Shown: in pieces, positions 6,079 through 7,982 of the stretch
Layout of the letters: each line of letters opens with the position of its first letter
Position numbering within the stretch: position 1 is the first letter of the stretch
Assembly: GCA_029856445.1 (NCBI GenBank)
Contig: JAHQWY010000169.1
Span: forward strand, 1-7,982
Direction: 5' to 3'
Length of the DNA: 7,982 bases
Source of the DNA: Promethearchaeia archaeon
GTDB lineage: Archaea > Asgardarchaeota > Lokiarchaeia > Sigyniarchaeales > SOKP01
Program-made: the position numbers and the translations under genes
Notes under the pieces: model-generated
The model's input: only the letters and a program-made list of their open reading frames with translations
Told to the model about the DNA's origin: nothing
The model's database searches: none

Positions 6079-7116
6079 ATGGAAAGCTTAGATTTACTAT
6101 TAGGTTTATTCTTTTCTACAGAAGACAACATTGTATATGAAAAAATTGACCTATCTACACGATTATCAGAAGAAAATATAAAGCAAATAAAGCTCTTACC
6201 TATGAGGTTTCTTGGACCTTTATTTATGAGCCACGCTTATGAAAATAAGCGAAAGTGGAATATTAATTTTATTGAATCGACATTATCGTCAAATCAAGAA
6301 TATAAGATTCAAGAAAGTTTTATACAATCATTCCTATGTCTTAATTCTTTAGTTGAAGTAGAGAATAATACGACTTATCTCTTTGCATTCATTGGATCTC
6401 CGTATACAGAAGATCCTAAGTTGCTTTATGAAAAAATCAATAAATATATTCATCAGAGTATCATTCAAGGGAGACATATAAACCAAAAAACTTATGGGGT
6501 TGAATTTAACTATAACAAATTTATAAGTGCAGAATTACGAAGAGGTATAAATCTGATCAAACATTCATTAGGATCTCCGAGAAAGATGTACTGGGAAGAA
6601 AAAAAGAAATATTTTTCAATAGGCTTAATAGAAAGAATAAAAAATGGAGATTTTGTTGAATCTAACTTATATACATTTGATACTGATGATCCATTAAGAA
6701 TAAGGTTTTTAAACGCTATTCCCTCCTACTATTTCATGGCAATATTACCAGATTATTTTGAAAAACGTATATTTGAAACCTTAAAGCTTTTCGAAAAAAA
6801 AGATATTTATCCTAACATTAGAAAAATAAAATTAAGTGGTTCTAATGTTGAAGTTTTATACATAGAAGAATTTGTAGTCGAAAATCAAACCAGAAAGAGC
6901 TATGGTTTAATATTAATTCCAACACAGGAAAAATTGAAAGAAAGTTATGAAATTTCATTTTTTAAAAAAAAATTAAGGTTCATTTTAGATGAGAAGAGGA
7001 ATTTTGAAAAGACTATAATTGAAATAAATTCAAGAATTAATCCGTTCGATAAATGGAGTGCTAATTCTAATGAAGGTCTTAGCAAAATTAAAGAATTACT
7101 TGATAACAAAAATTAA
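6079..7116 (+). CDS. Unrecognised protein, possible tandem longin-like modules
   Basis: I do not recognise this 345-residue protein. It has no signal peptide, convincing membrane helix, cysteine cluster or nucleotide-binding loop, so it is probably cytosolic. Reading it for secondary structure gives two similar halves. Half one: a beta hairpin (about 6-24), a long helix (31-54), three strands (76-83, 86-94, 98-105) and a helix (112-130). Half two: a beta hairpin (177-199), a helix (204-235), three strands (247-254, 256-267, 273-280) and a helix (283-305). That beta2-alpha-beta3-alpha order is the one seen in longin and related small adaptor folds, but I see no diagnostic sequence motif. A basic helical linker (147-176) joins the halves. 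The frame is clean, with ATG at 6079. It stops 26 bases before the next gene, so the two are likely one transcript. Confidence 0.85.
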   Translation: MESLDLLLGLFFSTEDNIVYEKIDLSTRLSEENIKQIKLLPMRFLGPLFMSHAYENKRKWNINFIESTLSSNQEYKIQESFIQSFLCLNSLVEVENNTTYLFAFIGSPYTEDPKLLYEKINKYIHQSIIQGRHINQKTYGVEFNYNKFISAELRRGINLIKHSLGSPRKMYWEEKKKYFSIGLIERIKNGDFVESNLYTFDTDDPLRIRFLNAIPSYYFMAILPDYFEKRIFETLKLFEKKDIYPNIRKIKLSGSNVEVLYIEEFVVENQTRKSYGLILIPTQEKLKESYEISFFKKKLRFILDEKRNFEKTIIEINSRINPFDKWSANSNEGLSKIKELLDNKN

Positions 7117-7142
7117 AAAAAAGAGGTATTGAGGGAAGGTTT

Positions 7143-7982
7143 TTGGAAGAGATCAAATTCAAACAATTGTTTAAGATTGATGATGAAAGATTATTATGGA
7201 ATTATCAGAGAATAAATCGTATGTTTAAAAATTCTGATCATGTAGAAATCATAGCTAAATTCTTGATAAATCAATCAGTAGGATTTTCCCTTGATAGAAT
7301 ATTAGATATACTCAATTATTACAAACCTCTAATTAGTAAAAATAAAAAAATGTTAGATTTCGCTTTTGAATGGGTTCGAGCGAATAAAATTAGATTCGAA
7401 TATAAGAAATTTATCAATTTAGCGACTTATGAACACCCCAACAGTGCAATAGATGACACCATTTTTCTTTTCTTTTTAGATTATGATAAATATATTAGAG
7501 AATTCTTTATAAAAGATATAAGTGAAATTGAAATTTGTGCTTTATATGAGATATTCTTTAATCCTAATCAAATGGAATCTACAAATTTGGACGAATTTTT
7601 AAGAAAAAATGAGTTAAGGGTACACACAATTTTTAAAGAGAAAGAAAAGGTAAATACTAATATCTTTACATTACGAGAGGGATTATGGTCGATGATCAAG
7701 AAAGATTATAATGAATTGCACAAGTCAAGAGATCAAGTTAAAATGGAACAGCACAAAACTAAATTTAAGGCGTTGTCAATAAAAACAAACTTCGATGGGA
7801 CAATGTTAGAGAGATTAATCAAATCGTTCTGCTTTAACAAACGAAAAATAGTTGAAAGGGAACTTGAAAACTCAATTTCTAGTTTTTTATCCTCTTTTCT
7901 CAAATTTGGCCAAATATATAAATATGAAGATTTTAAAGATAAATTGATAGAACATTTAACAGATAGTTTATATTCCGGATTA
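7143..7982 (+). CDS. Unrecognised mostly helical protein (3' partial)
   Basis: An open frame without stops runs from 7143 to the window end (280 codons), so the C-terminus is missing. The proposed start is TTG at 7143, preceded by GAGGGAAGG (7131-7139), an SD-like run a few bases upstream; the next in-frame ATG is at 7221 and would drop 26 residues. The protein reads as a series of amphipathic helices rich in Lys, Ile, Phe and Glu, for example VEIIAKFLINQ, SLDRILDILNYY and LERLIKSFCF. It has no obvious catalytic motif, zinc site or transmembrane segment. Its codon use and amino-acid composition match the previous gene, and the 26-base spacing suggests an operon with it. I cannot name a family. 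An alpha-helical repeat or scaffold protein is a guess only. Confidence 0.8.
   Translation, partial: MEEIKFKQLFKIDDERLLWNYQRINRMFKNSDHVEIIAKFLINQSVGFSLDRILDILNYYKPLISKNKKMLDFAFEWVRANKIRFEYKKFINLATYEHPNSAIDDTIFLFFLDYDKYIREFFIKDISEIEICALYEIFFNPNQMESTNLDEFLRKNELRVHTIFKEKEKVNTNIFTLREGLWSMIKKDYNELHKSRDQVKMEQHKTKFKALSIKTNFDGTMLERLIKSFCFNKRKIVERELENSISSFLSSFLKFGQIYKYEDFKDKLIEHLTDSLYSGL

Overview
The window looks like chromosomal DNA from an AT-rich archaeon. The evidence is a Cgi121-type KEOPS subunit, a TAN1-like THUMP protein, a single-module ZPR1 zinc-finger protein and a four-subunit pyruvate:ferredoxin oxidoreductase (POR), with TATA-like elements upstream of some genes and non-ATG starts on several. 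The proteins are rich in Lys, Ile and Asn. One unknown protein has a longin-like strand/helix pattern, which would fit an Asgard archaeon. That placement is only a suggestion, because no marker gene here fixes the phylum.

Left part (1-1835): a tRNA-modification neighbourhood. A 5'-truncated cgi121 gene on the + strand runs tail-to-tail, with a 4-base overlap, into a minus-strand THUMP/TAN1-like gene. That gene lies directly downstream of a Sua5/YrdC/TsaC-type threonylcarbamoyl-AMP synthase. Sua5 makes the activated threonylcarbamoyl group and KEOPS, of which Cgi121 is a subunit, transfers it to A37 of tRNA (t6A). TAN1 proteins serve tRNA C12 acetylation. The THUMP gene extends about 65 codons beyond its first ordinary start codon, and no ATG, GTG or TTG exists in that extra stretch.

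Middle (1896-5018): a compact minus-strand operon porG-porD-porA-porB (gamma, delta, alpha, beta). It encodes POR, which interconverts pyruvate + CoA + oxidised ferredoxin and acetyl-CoA + CO2 + reduced ferredoxin. The genes overlap or lie 2-3 bases apart, and Shine-Dalgarno (SD) sites sit in the tails of the preceding genes. Sua5 follows porB after 60 bases and may have its own promoter.

Right part (5019-7982): an AT-rich divergent intergenic region separates the por operon from a + strand ZPR1-like gene. After a 248-base spacer with an 11-bp tandem duplication come two unrecognised + strand genes 26 bases apart, probably co-transcribed. The first appears to be built from two similar beta-beta-alpha-beta-beta-beta-alpha modules; the second is cut by the window end. 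I see no tRNA, rRNA, CRISPR array, insertion sequence or prophage gene. No stretch longer than 300 bases lacks a gene.
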